NCBI GenBank assembly: GCA_003216035.1
Contig: QCJM01000003.1
Span: forward strand, 1 to 64,000
Length of the DNA: 64,000 bases
From: Prochlorococcus sp. AG-409-B13
GTDB taxonomy: Bacteria; Cyanobacteriota; Cyanobacteriia; PCC-6307; Cyanobiaceae
Reading direction: 5' to 3'
Shown here: piece by piece, positions 1-7,005 of the stretch
Position numbering within the stretch: the first letter of the stretch is position 1
Layout: each line of letters begins with the position of its first letter
Notes under the pieces: model-generated
The model's database searches: none
What the model was told of the DNA's origin: nothing
What the model saw: only the letters and a program-made list of their open reading frames with translations
Made by a program: the position numbers and the translations under genes

Positions 1-153
1 CGGAGCTTCTGAGAAATTCAGAACGTATTGCTTGAGAAAATCTCTGGCAATTGGGTGGCTCGAGAAATAGCCTTTGTCTTTTGCTTTTTCAAGGTCGAGC
101 CTGATCCTGTTAGTAGCTGCTCTACTTGCTTTTATCTCGAGCTCAATCTCTTT
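1..153 (-). other. open, coding-like reading frame running off the left edge
   Basis: Read on the minus strand, this stretch stays open to the window edge. Its translation is charged and looks coding (for example RIRLDLEKAKDKG and HPIARDFLKQYV). It lies in the same frame as the small membrane-protein gene at 154-315, separated only by that gene's TAG stop. No ATG, GTG or TTG occurs in frame after the TAG. It could be a separate gene with an unusual start, a former fusion interrupted by TAG, or chance. Sequence left of the window would decide. Confidence 0.3.
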
Positions 154-315
154 CTAGCTGTTTTTAGCAGCGCGTTTTTGCATGGCATCGAGGCTGATTT
201 TTATGCCCAATGGAAGAACTAACCAAAAGAGCGGAAGAGCTTGAGAAGAGAGGCCAGCATTTAGAAGTAATGCTGCGATTCCAAGCAAGGAAAAACAAAT
301 AAGTTCAGTTCTCAT
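154..315 (-). CDS. small hydrophobic membrane protein (53 aa), intact member of a local three-copy family
   Basis: The protein starts MRTELICFSLLGIAALL and ends KRAAKNS. It has one long hydrophobic stretch (about residues 5-38) and a basic tail, so it is probably an inner-membrane or thylakoid protein. The ATG lies two bases after the stop of the TIGR02450-like gene, making it the third gene of the P450 operon. A second copy at 8172-8332 carries a frameshift and a stop, and a third copy survives only as a 3' fragment at 5282-5329. The function is unknown; I recognise no domain. Confidence 0.6.
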   Translation of the reverse strand: MRTELICFSLLGIAALLLNAGLSSQALPLFWLVLPLGIKISLDAMQKRAAKNS

Positions 316-317
316 TT

Positions 318-545
318 CTATCCACTGCAATCTTCATCTTTAGGTAATTGGAGCCAGCCGCTTGTCCATTGTGAATGAGTCTTTAGTTCATCCCACGAGA
401 CTCGAATAAGAATCTCTTTGTTGTTGACGGGAAAAAGTTCAACCCATCGTCGATCTTTTTTCCCTCCATATTGCTTGACTTCAAAATGTCGATAACCTTC
501 TCTTTTGAAAGTTGATGTCCAGGCTTGGTTGGGGGGCCATCTCAT
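318..545 (-). CDS. TIGR02450-like small Trp-rich protein (75 aa)
   Basis: The protein has the pattern of the small Trp-rich family TIGR02450: an initial W-TS-F--EGYRHF block, GGKKDRRWVELFPV in the middle, then W-EL----QWTSGWLQLP at the end. The role of the family is unknown. Its ATG overlaps the P450 stop codon (ATGA, 542-545), which implies translational coupling and a shared transcript. It ends two bases before the start of the 53-residue membrane protein. The family assignment is from motif memory; the length fits the family. Confidence 0.75.
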   Translation of the reverse strand: MRWPPNQAWTSTFKREGYRHFEVKQYGGKKDRRWVELFPVNNKEILIRVSWDELKTHSQWTSGWLQLPKDEDCSG

Positions 546-1894
546 CCTCTTACTTTTACTAATAACCCATCACGAGGAGATGGACTGGGAATCTGCCGCA
601 GGGTGAAGTCTTGATCTGGGATAACTTCAAGTTGCAATTTACGAAATAACCCAACCACCATCAGTCGAATCTCAAGCTCAGCTAACGATTTGCCAAGGCA
701 TACACGTTCGCCTCCACCGAAAGGCATCAGGCTTAAAGAACTTTCATTCTCTAGATGACGTTGTGGTCTAAAGATATCTAGATCACCAATCCCATGACGG
801 TTAGAAGCAATTAAAGCTACTTGCACTACACGATTATTAGGAACGACAATGTCATCTAAGATCAAGGACTTCTTGGTGCGGCGAAAAAAACCACCTACTG
901 GTGGAGTGAATCGCATTACTTCTTTTACGAGAGCATCGAGTCTTTGCGCATTGGTAGGGGCGTAAGCCATAGTTGCCTGCTCAGGAGTTGGAGGCCAATC
1001 CAGGGTATCGATTTCTTTACGAAGCCACGTTTCCAATTGTGGATTGAGAAGTAATTCCCGCATTAAGCAGCTCAACGCAGAAGCTGTGGTTTCATATCCA
1101 GCAAATAACAGTAGAAGTAATTGTTCTCCCAAATCTTCATCTACGAAAGGAATGCCTGCTTCATCAAGACCCCCTGCAAGTAAATCCAAGCCACCTTTGC
1201 TATTGATAGGTTGGTTAACTATTTCTTGAAGTTTTTCAATTAAACGTTTTCTTGCCTTGAGAGCTTTGGCAAAGGGACTGCCTGGAAGAGCGAGGGGAAT
1301 TGAGAAGAGAGCCTTGGTCCAGATTTCGAAATCAGAAAATAACTTGTCACGATCATGACCCTCTAGTCCAAGAACAGTTGTCGCGATAACAGAGAACGCG
1401 AAACGTCGCATTCTCTCAGCCAAAGGGAGAGGTGCTTTTGCGGCTTTTAGTTCTTCGCCGAGCTCATCAATTAAGTTGATAATGCCAGGGCTATAGCGTT
1501 GAAGTGCTGAAGATGAGAATAACTGGGCTACTACCCTTCTCCTTGCTTTATGAGATGCCCCATTGCGGTTTGCGAGTGAATGGCTACCTAAAAGTTGTTG
1601 AATACTCTCAGGCCACCAACCTTCGATCGCCTCCGGTTGAGACAATAAATCAGAAATAGCTTTGCTCCCCTGAATGAACACCATTGGCTGACCAAGCATT
1701 GATGTCTCAAAGACATTTCCCAGACGATCAAATCGCCTTTGAGCGAAGCTAGGATCGCGGAAAAATGCTAGTGCCTCAAGAATTCCAGTGAGGGCACCAG
1801 TGGTTGGCAAAGGGCGCAATTTAGACATAGTCATCTTGGTTGTATTTAAATTCAGTAGAGAGCTCTTACCCTTTTCTTCTTCTATTTTCACCAT
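542..1894 (-). CDS. cytochrome P450 (CYP120-like)
   Basis: A haem-thiolate monooxygenase of 450 residues, close to the usual length for soluble bacterial P450s. Diagnostic motifs are visible: the I-helix AGYET at about 265-269, the K-helix ExxR (EVMR) at about 325-328, and the haem loop FGGGERVCLG at about 392-401 with Cys399 as the proximal ligand. Cyanobacterial relatives include CYP120 enzymes that act on retinoids or other terpenoid-like substrates, but the substrate here cannot be read from sequence. The first 20 residues are polar and unlike the family, so the real start may be Met21 or Met23 (about 1828-1834). It is the first gene of a three-gene operon, with an imperfect tandem 11-mer repeat directly upstream. 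Confidence 0.93.
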   Translation of the reverse strand: MVKIEEEKGKSSLLNLNTTKMTMSKLRPLPTTGALTGILEALAFFRDPSFAQRRFDRLGNVFETSMLGQPMVFIQGSKAISDLLSQPEAIEGWWPESIQQLLGSHSLANRNGASHKARRRVVAQLFSSSALQRYSPGIINLIDELGEELKAAKAPLPLAERMRRFAFSVIATTVLGLEGHDRDKLFSDFEIWTKALFSIPLALPGSPFAKALKARKRLIEKLQEIVNQPINSKGGLDLLAGGLDEAGIPFVDEDLGEQLLLLLFAGYETTASALSCLMRELLLNPQLETWLRKEIDTLDWPPTPEQATMAYAPTNAQRLDALVKEVMRFTPPVGGFFRRTKKSLILDDIVVPNNRVVQVALIASNRHGIGDLDIFRPQRHLENESSLSLMPFGGGERVCLGKSLAELEIRLMVVGLFRKLQLEVIPDQDFTLRQIPSPSPRDGLLVKVRG

Positions 1895-1901
1895 TTCTCT
1901 A

Positions 1902-1923
1902 GTTTGGATAAAGTTTGGATAGA
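1902..1923 (+). repeat. tandem 11-bp motif, copy 1 (upstream of P450)
   Basis: Two adjacent 11-mers, GTTTGGATAAA and GTTTGGATAGA, followed by CGATTCACTGA. The same arrangement appears at 4959-4980, 6343-6364, 25766-25787 and 30331-30352. This copy sits 7 bases upstream of the annotated P450 start codon. The role is unknown: recombinase arm sites, a regulator operator or a mobile repeat are all possible. Confidence 0.6.
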
Positions 1924-1968
1924 AATTTCCGATTCACTGAGATCGGTTGCTATCACCTAAAGGGAATT

Positions 1969-2010
1969 TTTCATTAGCCAGTAGGAGATATTCTTAGTTA
2001 TAACAAGGGT
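1969..2010 (+). repeat. dispersed TCATTAGCCAGTAG repeat, copy R1
   Basis: Begins TTTTTCATTAGCCAGTAGG, continues with GAGATATTCT and ends near TAACAAGG. It closely matches the copy at 3619-3660, with weaker copies at 6281, 6851, 12301 and 19935. No open reading frame is shared by all copies. The surrounding 1895-2198 interval, which separates divergent regions, holds nothing else that I can support. Confidence 0.6.
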
Positions 2011-2198
2011 TTTTAGTGAATTACAGGGTGTGTATTTGGTGTGTATAAAGTGTAAATTTGGGCTGTTTAGCAGTTTTTATTTCTGCCTTTATTCTGCCTT
2101 AGAAAAGCTTTGCAGGGTATGCCGATATAAAGAAAGGGATTAGGAGGTTAGAGGAGTAATTCTAATAAAAAAGGTCAAATCAATTTTTGAAAATCTTT

Positions 2199-2375
2199 TT
2201 ACTGAGCACCTTGCATGACTGGAATCATCTTTCCTCCATCTTGATCATCGTCATCATCAATTTGTCGTAACAGCAATTCCAATAGAACAAGAGTAGCTAT
2301 CGGATAAAAACACCACAAGATTGCTTTCCATGCAGAAAAATTATCTACAGATGCTTGAAGTTCACCTAAAGACAT
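2199..2375 (-). CDS. small membrane protein with acidic tail (58 aa)
   Basis: Starts MSLGELQASVDNFSAW, has one hydrophobic segment (about residues 17-36: KAILWCFYPIATLVLLELLL), then a run of five aspartates and a C-terminal GGKMIPVMQGAQ. This is typical of the tiny single-pass proteins scattered through Prochlorococcus genomes. It is the last of a run of small minus-strand genes that includes an Hli gene. The function is unknown, and I recognise no named family. Confidence 0.55.
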   Translation of the reverse strand: MSLGELQASVDNFSAWKAILWCFYPIATLVLLELLLRQIDDDDDQDGGKMIPVMQGAQ

Positions 2376-2429
2376 AGCGGTAAATAAAAAATAGAGGAAA
2401 TTCTTTTTGAATTAGAAAAGCAATGCAAA

Positions 2430-2634
2430 TCAATTAGTTGATCTTCTTCTTGAAAGGCTTTTCACAAAAAATGCTGCGATGTAAAACAATGCCGCTGCAG
2501 AAGCGAAGAGATTGCCGAGATGAAATTCACAACAGACCTATCCATCCAGCAGTTATGCCAATGACACAAAAGAAAGAGAATTCAACTAAATCTCGAAATG
2601 GTGAGCTTAGAGCATTAGAAACTTTTTCAGGCAT
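2430..2634 (-). pseudogene. small two-segment membrane protein, apparently frameshifted
   Basis: An ATG at 2634 gives a 35-residue peptide (MPEKVSNALSSPFRDL..., hydrophobic end) that stops at TGA 2527-2529. In a neighbouring frame the DNA continues as a convincing second membrane segment, NLFASAAALFYIAAFFVKS, and ends KSLSRRRSTN at 2430. Joining the two frames gives a protein of about 66 residues with two hydrophobic segments. This suggests an indel near 2530, or a sequencing error, or two unrelated short frames. It lies within a run of other small minus-strand membrane genes. Confidence 0.4.
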
Positions 2635-2703
2635 TTTAATCTTTAGCAGACTGGAAATAATTAGATTTAACTGTTTAGAATCTTTATTGTGATTACTTTT
2701 TGA

Positions 2704-2886
2704 TTAGAAAAGGAAAATTCCTTTTGATTGAAAGAAAATGTGAACTGCTGGATTATGAAGATATTGATAGTGGAACTCAATTCCAATCAATACTAAAAGC
2801 AATGAAACACTTAGGAACAATCCAGTTTGTAAGAATTGACGATCTCTAAAGAGATCTTGATTAAGTATTAGAGATGATGCTGTCAT
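2704..2886 (-). CDS. small hydrophobic protein (60 aa)
   Basis: The protein begins MTASSLILNQDLFRD, has one transmembrane stretch (GLFLSVSLLLVLIGIEF, about residues 22-38) and ends in an amphipathic aromatic tail. It is co-directional with the neighbouring small genes at 2199, 2430, 2927 and 3193. No family is recognised. The gene-like composition and ATG start make it plausible, but coding status is not certain. Confidence 0.45.
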   Translation of the reverse strand: MTASSLILNQDLFRDRQFLQTGLFLSVSLLLVLIGIEFHYQYLHNPAVHIFFQSKGIFLF

Positions 2887-2926
2887 AATGATGAGATAAG
2901 AACATTAAAATTTCCTATTGTGAGAT

Positions 2927-3100
2927 TCAAATTCTGCATCCAAGTTGGAGCTGACCTGAATCTATTAATTGGCCCAGTTTCAAAGCTGTTGATTGTTCAC
3001 ACCTAGAGAACTCTAATTGATTTCTAGTTATCCATCCCAATTCATCCTGGGTAATGATTCCAGTAGAGATGGATGTTAGAAATAATGTACCAATGTTCAT
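2927..3100 (-). CDS. conserved-type small soluble protein (57 aa)
   Basis: Starts MNIGTLFLTSISTGIITQDE and ends KLGQLIDSGQLQLGCRI. The pattern of an alpha/beta start followed by an amphipathic helix resembles small proteins I associate with picocyanobacteria, located near Hli and photosystem-stress genes. The function is unknown. It sits directly upstream (in its own direction) of the 60-residue gene and downstream of hli, so it may belong to a stress-responsive cluster. Confidence 0.6.
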   Translation of the reverse strand: MNIGTLFLTSISTGIITQDELGWITRNQLEFSRCEQSTALKLGQLIDSGQLQLGCRI

Positions 3101-3192
3101 TTTAGGATTATTTTGAAATAGGATTAGTTGGATCTCTTATAGATCCATTGAATAAATTGTTTGAATGGTTTGAAAGGATTAAATTCCATCGT

Positions 3193-3333
3193 TTAAACAA
3201 TTCCAGGAAGGATTTGCCCTGTTGATACATAAGCACCAATCAAAGCCCAAAATCCCATCATTGCTGCCCAACCATTAAGACGCTCGGCTAGACGAGGATT
3301 AGCAATTGCATTGAGTTGATCAGAGTTTTTCAT
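3193..3333 (-). CDS. hli: high-light-inducible protein (Hlip/SCP, 46 aa)
   Basis: The protein carries the Hlip chlorophyll-binding helix, RLNGWAAMMGFWALIGAY (about residues 18-35), matching the ELNGRAAMIGF-type signature of one-helix chlorophyll a/b-binding-like proteins. Hlips bind pigment in thylakoid membranes near photosystem II and protect it under excess light or during assembly. At 46 residues it belongs to the short Prochlorococcus/cyanophage-style Hlips. ATG start with an upstream AAGAAGA stretch. The conserved Glu/Arg salt-bridge positions are varied (R-LNGW), as is common in these short forms. Confidence 0.88.
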   Translation of the reverse strand: MKNSDQLNAIANPRLAERLNGWAAMMGFWALIGAYVSTGQILPGIV

Positions 3334-3882
3334 AAGAAGAAGAGAAAGGTGACGATCAATAGAATTGAACTGTGAAGAACTATAACAGTAAATATTACGG
3401 AATGTGACGGTTCGGTTTCCCGAAGCAGCTTGATTTATGCTTAATTAGCTTTTAAATACTAGTCATAGCAATCATTTATGAATTTTTAAAAGCTGAGATT
3501 ATGCTCATATAAGATGATCTCTCTATGACTTGGTCTGGTAGATATCGCTACTAAATATATTTATATGTGCAATTACATTTTTATGGTTAGTCTTTTCCTT
3601 TCCATCACTCAAATGCCGCTTTTCATTAGCCAGTAGGAGATATTCTCAGTCATAGCAATGATCTTCAGCGGAAGTTTGAGTAAAAAGGTTGTTTTTGACC
3701 CTGTTTCGATGTTAGTAAAGCAGCTCTGATTGCACCCATTTCAGGGAAGTTGAACGACTTAGATATACACATTGCTAACGCTACCGGAGGAAATGGCATA
3801 GGAGAAGTCGTTGGACTGTTTGCCATAGATGATTGCTAGGACCTTGTTATCCAGCTTGAACGTTGTGGACTTTGTGAGCCCG
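3334..3882. other. 549-bp gene-poor interval
   Basis: AT-rich DNA between hli and the DUF481 gene. It contains repeat R2 (3619-3660) and a single 11-mer GTTTGAGTAAA at 3674-3684. On the plus strand about 3709-3838 is open without an ATG, reads coding-like (SGKLNDLDIHIANATGG) and ends at TAG. I regard that as a possible decayed fragment only. No RNA gene is recognised. Confidence 0.4.
3619..3660 (+). repeat. dispersed TCATTAGCCAGTAG repeat, copy R2
   Basis: GCTTTTCATTAGCCAGTAGG, GAGATATTCTCAG and TCATAGCAATG follow one another, preceded by CCATCACTCAAATG. It is almost the same as R1 over the first 28 bases and, with TCAGTCATA, provides the fullest version of the family. Confidence 0.65.
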
Positions 3883-4785
3883 TTAAAAGCTTTTGCCTAT
3901 ACCAAATAAATAACTGTCTTTTGTTTTTGGAGTTGTTAAATCTTGATAGGAATTCTTATATTCAAGCTTTGAGTAATATGGGGAATCAATACTTGGGATA
4001 AACTTTAGGGTTGCAGTTGACTCACTTCCTTTTAATAATTCAGATGCATGTGTGGCTGTGAATTTATGGTCTAAGATTAAATTGAAAAGTTTAGTGATAG
4101 ACCAATCATATGTTGCTTGAAATCTAGATGAGTAATATGCACCTCCACAGTTACTATCATTAGAGCAATCTTCGCCTCCTGTAGACCAATGAACAGCTGG
4201 GCCTAAAGATATCTTTAATGATCTATTCTGGTTTACTAAAAAGTCTTTGGAAAGGCCAAAACCAGCAATCGTTCTATTTTTTCCTGAAGTATTCAATGCA
4301 TTATAATCATATTCTATATTTGTATAGAAGTTATATTTACCTTCATTTATAAAGTCATTTCTTAAATCCAAGCCACCACTACTTGCTCCTGTAGATGTTT
4401 TATTGTTCTCAGTTACTTCATCGTAATGATAATCAGCCTCCATGTTTAAATTATTTCTTTCCCCTGAGTAAGTAGTTGAAATGTCTATTGCATAGCTGGA
4501 ATCTTTGGCCTTGCTTGTTGTTGAAGAGTTTAAGCCTATTGAAAATTCAGTCCCCCATCTTGAAGGAGGTGTCTTCTCCTTGGGTAAAACTATAGAAGAT
4601 GAACTTATTCTTATTTTCCCAAGTAAGGGACTGACAATAACCTTTGTCTTGTTAGAGCTTTCTTCCTTAATTAGTTCACCAGTAATAGTGTCACCATTGG
4701 TGAGGTTGTAACGAACTTCTTCGGCTTGAGCAGCAGTAGGTGACAGAAGCCCAGCAGCTAGGGCGACAAATAAGAGGCGACGCAT
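3883..4785 (-). CDS. DUF481-type outer-membrane beta-barrel protein
   Basis: About 300 residues from Met at 4785, chosen because it starts a clean signal peptide (MRRLLFVALAAGLLSPTAAQA, cleavage after AQA); a longer frame reaches 4830. The first mature part, VRYNLTNGDTITGELI, resembles the N-terminal beta motif of YdiY-like DUF481 proteins. The rest is alternating polar/hydrophobic strands rich in Tyr, Ser and Asn, and the protein ends in Phe (GIGKSF), as expected for a BAM-inserted barrel. The role of the family is unclear, with salt or stress links in proteobacteria. It is flanked by repeat-rich DNA on both sides. Confidence 0.75.
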   Translation of the reverse strand: MRRLLFVALAAGLLSPTAAQAEEVRYNLTNGDTITGELIKEESSNKTKVIVSPLLGKIRISSSSIVLPKEKTPPSRWGTEFSIGLNSSTTSKAKDSSYAIDISTTYSGERNNLNMEADYHYDEVTENNKTSTGASSGGLDLRNDFINEGKYNFYTNIEYDYNALNTSGKNRTIAGFGLSKDFLVNQNRSLKISLGPAVHWSTGGEDCSNDSNCGGAYYSSRFQATYDWSITKLFNLILDHKFTATHASELLKGSESTATLKFIPSIDSPYYSKLEYKNSYQDLTTPKTKDSYLFGIGKSF

Positions 4786-4958
4786 AAAATGAGGAGGTCG
4801 ACAGCGCAGAGGTTGGCACTCCATCGACATAACTAGTCTTTTCCAATGTAATTAATATTACTAAAACGTTCCGTAAGAACACGGTGATTACTTCGGCTTG
4901 CGAGGAAATACATTTCTCTTTTCCCAGCGAATGCGCCTTTTAGTTGAAGTGAATAGGA

Positions 4959-4980
4959 GTTGGGGTAAAGTTTGGGTAAA
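4959..4980 (+). repeat. tandem 11-bp motif, copy 2
   Basis: GTTGGGGTAAA followed directly by GTTTGGGTAAA, then TCTTTTCGATTCGCTGA, matching copy 1 in both the 11-mers and the following GATTCRCTGA block. It lies on the 3' side of the truncated integrase gene, while a matching copy (6343-6364) lies on its 5' side. Confidence 0.65.
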
Positions 4981-5037
4981 TCTTTTCGATTCGCTGAAAG
5001 CGTTTGCCATTACTCAATCATCGCTTTTCATTCATAT

Positions 5038-5202
5038 ATGGGAGGATCTAAAGAACCAATCAGAGCCGAAGATTTTTTAGATTGGGTAAAAGTTCAATCA
5101 AACGCGATATATAGAGGTTGTGAGGATCCAGTCGCTTTTGAGGCAGCTGTAATAGCAAATATTAAAACTAGAATTCAATTCTTGAAATCTGCACTTGATT
5201 GA
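5038..5202 (+). CDS. small hypothetical protein (54 aa)
   Basis: Starts MGGSKEPIRAEDFLDWVKVQ and ends TRIQFLKSALD, helical and charged, with a GGAGG-like sequence overlapping the start region. An upstream in-frame extension to 4972 encodes repeat DNA, so the later ATG at 5038 is preferred. No family recognised. Its final codons overlap the 64-bp repeat at 5196-5259. Confidence 0.45.
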   Translation: MGGSKEPIRAEDFLDWVKVQSNAIYRGCEDPVAFEAAVIANIKTRIQFLKSALD

Positions 5203-5259
5203 GAAAGTCTGTTGTACCAGTGGATATCAGAGGCAGTGAGTAGACCTGATTCCAACCAT
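5196..5259 (+). repeat. 64-bp direct repeat, left copy
   Basis: About 80% identical by eye to 6732-6795 (12 mismatches in 64, no gaps). The best conserved core is GATATCAGAGG followed by AGTG and TAGACCTGATTCC. The two copies are in the same orientation and bracket the truncated integrase, so they may be old attachment-site or element-end sequence. Confidence 0.6.
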
Positions 5260-5281
5260 TTACCTAGAGCTCAATCTCTTT

Positions 5282-5329
5282 CTAGTTGGTTTTAGCAGCA
5301 CGTCTTTGAATAGCCTTGAGGCTGCTTTT
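5282..5329 (-). pseudogene. 3' fragment of the 53-aa membrane-protein gene
   Basis: Read on the minus strand it gives KSSLKAIQRRAAKTN then TAG, matching the end of the intact gene at 154-315 (KISLDAMQKRAAKNS). DNA similarity continues past the stop (TAGAAAGAGATTGAGCTC in both). The rest of the gene is missing and is replaced by the end of the truncated integrase, which marks a recombination join at about 5329. Confidence 0.6.
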
Positions 5330-6021
5330 CAAGGTTCACTCTTGTTCCCCTTCTCAATCAGTTGATCCATAGTTGCCTTCTCTCCAATGAATGTATTCAG
5401 ATTCTCTGGTGGTAGCCAACTTCTATTAGCCCCATTCTTAAAGGCAAAGCGTAGGAATTCCGCTGCGTATTGGACTCGGAGTCGTTGGCTTGTTGAGCCA
5501 GGCTTTCCTTCATGATGTTCAACAAGGGTTTTTAAAACTGAGTAGCCATTTGATACAGAAGTTTCGCCAGTAAGTATAAGCAATGTACGGGCAATAGGAG
5601 TTCGGTAGTTTCGGTTCCAAACTCGTGATCCTTTCTTCCCATTACTTGTTTTATGTGATTTGAATTTTCTGGCTAGTTGTTCCCAATCGAGTGCAGTATT
5701 TAATCCAGATTCGTTCTTTTGTTTCACTAGCTCATATGCTTCTGCTAAATCCTTTCCTTGAGATTTCATTATTAGCGAAATGTCTGCGGAGATTTTCAAT
5801 ATCCATCCCGCACTTGTTCCTACCCATGGAACAAAATCTGGATCGCTCTTGGCCTTGGGCCCAAGAATAATGCTGGTTCGGTTGCCATCCTCAAACCGAA
5901 CTGTTAGCTGAACCTTTTGAACAAGACCTTTCCCTATGCCGCGGACCATCCATCCCTCGCCACATTCCTGTCGAATGCCTTCGCGCAGGGAGGTAATCCA
6001 TTTAGAAGCCTTATCGGGCAT
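5329..6021 (-). pseudogene. truncated phage-type tyrosine integrase (N-terminal and core-binding parts only)
   Basis: The 230-residue product has an N-terminal region like cyanophage/cyanobacterial integrases (LTVRFEDGNRTSIILGP at about 37-53, then LAEAYELV). A helical core-binding region follows (WNRNYRTPIARTLLIL, KPGSTSQRLRVQYAAEFLRF). It stops before any catalytic domain; the Arg-Lys-His-Arg-His-Tyr boxes are all absent. Its end abuts a fragment of another gene, so it looks like a remnant cut by recombination. Flanking 64-bp repeats and tandem 11-mers support a decayed integrative element. Identification is by pattern, not search. Confidence 0.55.
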
Positions 6022-6062
6022 TATTCTTTATTGAATACAAGACAGGAGAAGTGGTAGGTCTT

Positions 6063-6206
6063 TTATAACCCATCCAACCTTTCTGCATAGTCTCTTAAAA
6101 CCTCTGCCATTTTGTGTGGTGGTATTTCCTGCTGATAGTCCTTACATAAATCAAAGAACTTTTCTAAAAACTCCTTCATAGGATTTGGTCTATTTTCTTT
6201 AGTCAT
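6063..6206 (-). CDS. small charged protein (47 aa)
   Basis: Starts MTKENRPNPMKEFLEKFFDL and ends MAEVLRDYAERLDGL: two amphipathic helices, no membrane segment. It lies just upstream (in its own direction) of the integrase remnant, inside the interval bounded by the 64-bp repeats. No family recognised; it might be element cargo such as a small regulator, but this is inference. Confidence 0.55.
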   Translation of the reverse strand: MTKENRPNPMKEFLEKFFDLCKDYQQEIPPHKMAEVLRDYAERLDGL

Positions 6207-6280
6207 TTAGAGCCTTCAAAGTGTAAAGAGTGTGAACGGATTTTGCGAATGCCTTGCAATTGCCTTCACTCACCCAAATG

Positions 6281-6324
6281 CACTTGTTCATTGGCTAGTA
6301 ATTAACCTCAGTCATATCAAGGAG
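6281..6324 (+). repeat. dispersed TCATTAGCC-type repeat, copy R3
   Basis: CACTTGTTCATTGGCTAGTA followed by ATTAACCTCAGTCATATCAA and GGAG. Preceded by TTGCCTTCACTCACCCAAATG, which matches the leader of R2. Diverged from R1/R2 but with the same block order. Confidence 0.5.
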
Positions 6325-6342
6325 TTTGAGCGAAAGTGAGTG

Positions 6343-6364
6343 GTTTGAATAAAGTTTGAGCAAA
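6343..6364 (+). repeat. tandem 11-bp motif, copy 3
   Basis: GTTTGAATAAA followed by GTTTGAGCAAA, with a related unit GTTTGAGCGAAA at 6324. It lies about 320 bp upstream of the start of the truncated integrase, mirroring the copy at 30331-30352 directly upstream of the intact integrase. Confidence 0.6.
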
Positions 6365-6419
6365 ACGTTTTTATCTATTTCTAAAGGCTGCATGAACAAA
6401 TTCCTATTTAGTGCAAGAT

Positions 6420-6614
6420 CTACCTATTGAGATCTCTTTGAATTGGCTCTGTCGGTATTGCCCAAACTTCGTCATTAATATTTTCTCCTAACCATTCCTT
6501 GTATTCATGGAAAATGCAACGTCGATCAGAAGGTTTTTCTAATGCTTCCATTCTTGATACAGCATTTTTAACAGCTACCTTCAAGATCTCTTTTAGTTGT
6601 GAATCAGCATCCAT
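6420..6614 (-). CDS. small hypothetical protein with HEYKEWL motif (64 aa)
   Basis: The protein contains a helical segment, KNAVSRMEALEKPSDRR, then HEYKEWLGENINDEVW. A related gene at 42120-42242 shares the order N-V-R then HEYKE, but carries a stop where this one has Trp. The family is unknown to me. ATG start; it lies between the repeats that bracket the integrase remnant. Confidence 0.55.
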   Translation of the reverse strand: MDADSQLKEILKVAVKNAVSRMEALEKPSDRRCIFHEYKEWLGENINDEVWAIPTEPIQRDLNR

Positions 6615-7005
6615 TAATGAATGAACTTATCTTCTATTAAATACATAGTTAGGGATTCCAATTTTGGAATGAGGACAAATACTCTTTATGTGCAAACAAA
6701 TACTCTTTGGCTTTGTTCTCAGCAAGCTCCCTTAACTGAGAAAGCCAGTTGAGCTAGTAGATATCAGAGGAAGTGATTAGACCTGATTCCCACCTTTCAG
6801 TAAATCCATTCCAACTTTTCAAAAATTGCTTGTGATGCCAAGGTGCTTCGCTTTTTATTAGCCAGTGGTTAATCCCTTCCGTTGACTATATGCTCACCAT
6901 TGTTGGGTACTTAGGGTAAAAGCAGTACCCGAGTTGAATCGAGTTAAAGAGTTGTTCTTACTCTGGCTTATGCGATCGATAATGCAGAGATCTCGCAGGT
7001 AGAGC
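6615..7005. other. 391-bp repeat-bearing interval upstream of the K+ channel gene
   Basis: Contains the right copy of the 64-bp repeat (6732-6795), a TCATTAGCC-type repeat copy (CTTTTTATTAGCCAGTGG, 6851-6886) and an inverted repeat GGGTAC (6905-6910) / GTACCC (6925-6930) with a 14-base loop. The inverted repeat lies about 75 bp before the channel gene and could act in its expression, although that is unproven. No gene seen. Confidence 0.45.
6732..6795 (+). repeat. 64-bp direct repeat, right copy
   Basis: Partner of 5196-5259, in the same orientation. The span between the copies (about 1.5 kb) contains the integrase remnant, the 47-residue gene and the HEYKEWL gene. Confidence 0.6.

Noticed and set aside
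28-222. Plus-strand 64-codon frame
   Set aside because: Antisense to the 53-residue membrane-protein gene and its coding-like extension; composition favours the minus strand.
3709-3838. Open stretch reading SGKLNDLDIHIANATGG
   Set aside because: No start codon, short, no partner copy in the window; may be chance.
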